20,960 bases of DNA, taken from positions 1 to 20,960 of the forward strand of contig WGAQ01000102.1 in the NCBI GenBank assembly GCA_015494735.1, in the 5' to 3' direction. The position numbers and the translations under genes are program-made. Source of the stretch: Caldifarciminota bacterium. GTDB lineage: Bacteria; Hydrothermota; Hydrothermia; LBFQ01; DSFT01. The notes under the pieces were generated by a model. The model searched no databases. It had not been told where the DNA came from and was given only the letters and a program-made list of their open reading frames with translations. Of this stretch, positions 19,566 through 20,960 are shown piece by piece; the first letter of the stretch is position 1; every line of letters starts with the position of its first letter.

Positions 19566-20960
19566 TCAGCGGATTATGGTCTTGAAGACCTTCTTTCCAG
19601 CCCTGATTATATACACACCGGGGCTCTTCCACTCCATCCAGTTCCTGCGGGGAGTAAGGGTCTCCCTCTTCAGCAACTTGCCTGCCACATCGTACAGGGC
19701 CACCTCCACGGGAGAAGCGATATTGGTGAGCACGATTCTTCCGTTGCCGATTTCCACACCCATCTCCCTCAACTCCTCCCTGTCGTAAACGGGAGTTGGA
19801 GTCAGGACCGAGCCTATGGGAATCACGTACGAGATGGAATCGCCGGGGAGAATGGTCTCCACATCCCAGAAGTAAACGAACGCGTTATCCAGACCGGTTT
19901 CCACAGTTATGTCATCCGTGGAAAGGGTATATGTCCACGTATTGGCCACCGCGTTGGGCCATCTGGTGTGGTAAACGAAGTCTGGAGGAGTAACGGAATC
20001 GTCCACCACAGCGAAAACGTGGTACTTATCACCGCTCGGTGGATTGGAATCCGCCTCCCTCATGTAGTTGAAAGTAGAGGGAACAGGAGGTCCCACCTGG
20101 ACAGGAGTCGCAATCTCATCGCTGCAAATGAGGTCTCCCAGGGCCGAGTCATATTCACACTGGTACTGGGCCGGATGGTCCGTGGCATCCACGTGGGTAT
20201 CGTACTCCCACCTTACCCCCACGCTGGCAGTATTGAACACGGAATTGTTGATTACAGTGGTTTTGTGCCAGAGGAAGGAATTGTTGGAATACGTACCCTC
20301 CACCCAGAAGACCTCTTTAACCGTGAGCCTGTCTCCAGCAGTGTCTATTTCGTAAATCAATTCCAGCCTATTATTGGCGGTATCGCATATCACCTGGGAT
20401 GCGAAGTTCTTCAGATTGGCCATATCGTATCCCGAAGGCGGAGTGGCCGTTCCATTCTTCCCGATGTAATCGATACCGGAATTTTCCGAGTGTATCGTTG
20501 TCCAGCTGCTCCAGGCGCTGGCCCAGCTCCCTCCATACAGCAGGGTGATGTGGGGATACACGTGGTTGGGTCCTGTTTCAGCGGTATATGTTCCAAAATC
20601 GGAATCCTGCAGTATATCTATCCACCATGTCAGATACGAATTGGACAGTTCATAGGGATTGCCCCTGACATAACCTGCGGAATAAAATCCATCGTCGCTA
20701 TCATCGAAATCATAATAAACTACCTGAGAGTAGGGACCCAGGTCCACACCATAGAGGTTAACGGAATCCACATACCATCCACTGTAATTGATGCTCAGGT
20801 CGCTCTTAAACCTGAATCTGAAGAGAATATCGCTCCCCGCATACGGCGTCAAATCCAGAGAAACCCTGCTCCAGGAGGTTCCATCTCCGGTATAGGAAGC
20901 CAGCATGCTCCATGTGGAGCCTCCATCGGTGGACAGTTCAACCATTGCACTGTCGTATCC
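19566..20960 (-). CDS. Secreted protein with T9SS C-terminal sorting domain (5' partial)
   Basis: The frame is open to the right window edge, so the N-terminus and signal peptide are not seen; the Met at 20945 is internal (the codons before it read GYDSA). About 464 residues are visible. The first part (VELSTDGGSTW... then GWYVDSVNLYG) matches the MAM/immune-inhibitor-A-type beta-sandwich found in secreted peptidases and adhesins. The middle (Asn, Ser, Thr and Tyr rich, with VRWEYDTHVDATDHPAQYQ) is a beta-rich region that I cannot name. The last 60 or so residues (NIASPVEVALYDVAGKLLKRETLTP... SPGVYIIRAGKKVFKTIIR) form a type A T9SS sorting domain. The protein is thus expected at the cell surface or outside. 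Any catalytic domain must lie beyond the edge. Confidence 0.85.
   Translation of the reverse strand, partial: GYDSAMVELSTDGGSTWSMLASYTGDGTSWSRVSLDLTPYAGSDILFRFRFKSDLSINYSGWYVDSVNLYGVDLGPYSQVVYYDFDDSDDGFYSAGYVRGNPYELSNSYLTWWIDILQDSDFGTYTAETGPNHVYPHITLLYGGSWASAWSSWTTIHSENSGIDYIGKNGTATPPSGYDMANLKNFASQVICDTANNRLELIYEIDTAGDRLTVKEVFWVEGTYSNNSFLWHKTTVINNSVFNTASVGVRWEYDTHVDATDHPAQYQCEYDSALGDLICSDEIATPVQVGPPVPSTFNYMREADSNPPSGDKYHVFAVVDDSVTPPDFVYHTRWPNAVANTWTYTLSTDDITVETGLDNAFVYFWDVETILPGDSISYVIPIGSVLTPTPVYDREELREMGVEIGNGRIVLTNIASPVEVALYDVAGKLLKRETLTPRRNWMEWKSPGVYIIRAGKKVFKTIIR

Noticed and set aside
1..20960. CRISPR array, insertion sequence, prophage or defence island
   Set aside because: No regularly spaced repeats, transposase, integrase or phage genes were seen; the genes are mostly housekeeping.

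Overview
The window is a compact bacterial chromosome segment carrying about 22 protein genes and one tRNA. Several features argue for bacteria: L19, the DnaN clamp, ClpP/ClpX, RecR, DnaX and an FtsE-type ATPase, together with -10-like promoter boxes. Arg is mostly AGG/AGA and Ile is often ATA, a usage common in thermophiles. The last gene ends in a Por/type IX secretion (T9SS) sorting domain, which points to the Bacteroidetes/FCB side or to candidate phyla such as WOR-3/Hydrothermae. That placement is inference and is weak.

Layout. (1) Plus strand, 143-5412: tRNA-Gly(GCC), rplS, tsaE, dnaN, clpP, clpX and hflX, almost without gaps. (2) Plus strand, 5481-7658: a small tail-anchored coiled-coil protein, a GC-rich non-coding stretch with inverted repeats, then gcvPA and ribH. 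(3) Minus strand, 16636 down to 7638: dnaX-ybaB-recR-cinA, then an unknown 216-aa protein, a QueD/PTPS-family protein, another small tail-anchored protein, ribBA, and a three-gene glycosyltransferase cassette (DPM1-like GT2, GT-C membrane enzyme, WaaE-like GT2). (4) Plus strand, 16799-18796: a roadblock/LC7 protein, an NrnA-like DHH phosphoesterase and an FtsE-type ATPase, all overlapping. (5) Minus strand to the right edge: an HD phosphohydrolase and the 3' part of a secreted T9SS-sorted protein that runs off the window. Both convergent gene pairs overlap at their 3' ends, and many same-strand neighbours overlap by 4-34 bp.

Genes that work together: ClpX unfolds substrates for ClpP. DnaX loads the DnaN clamp. 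RecR and YbaB sit beside dnaX in a widely conserved order. RibBA and RibH are both in riboflavin synthesis. The DPM1-like GT2 probably makes a lipid-linked sugar for the GT-C enzyme to transfer.

The most notable observations are these. A TAAAAT-like box lies 6-13 nt before many start codons, implying widespread leaderless or near-leaderless mRNAs. ClpP has Asn at the catalytic Asp position. The QueD-family protein lacks the catalytic Cys and His but carries the ExxHGH motif of PTPS-III folate enzymes. The GTP cyclohydrolase II half of RibBA has lost all its zinc cysteines. An intrinsic terminator is fused to the next gene's promoter at 19538-19560. I found no CRISPR array, insertion sequence, prophage or recognisable defence system.
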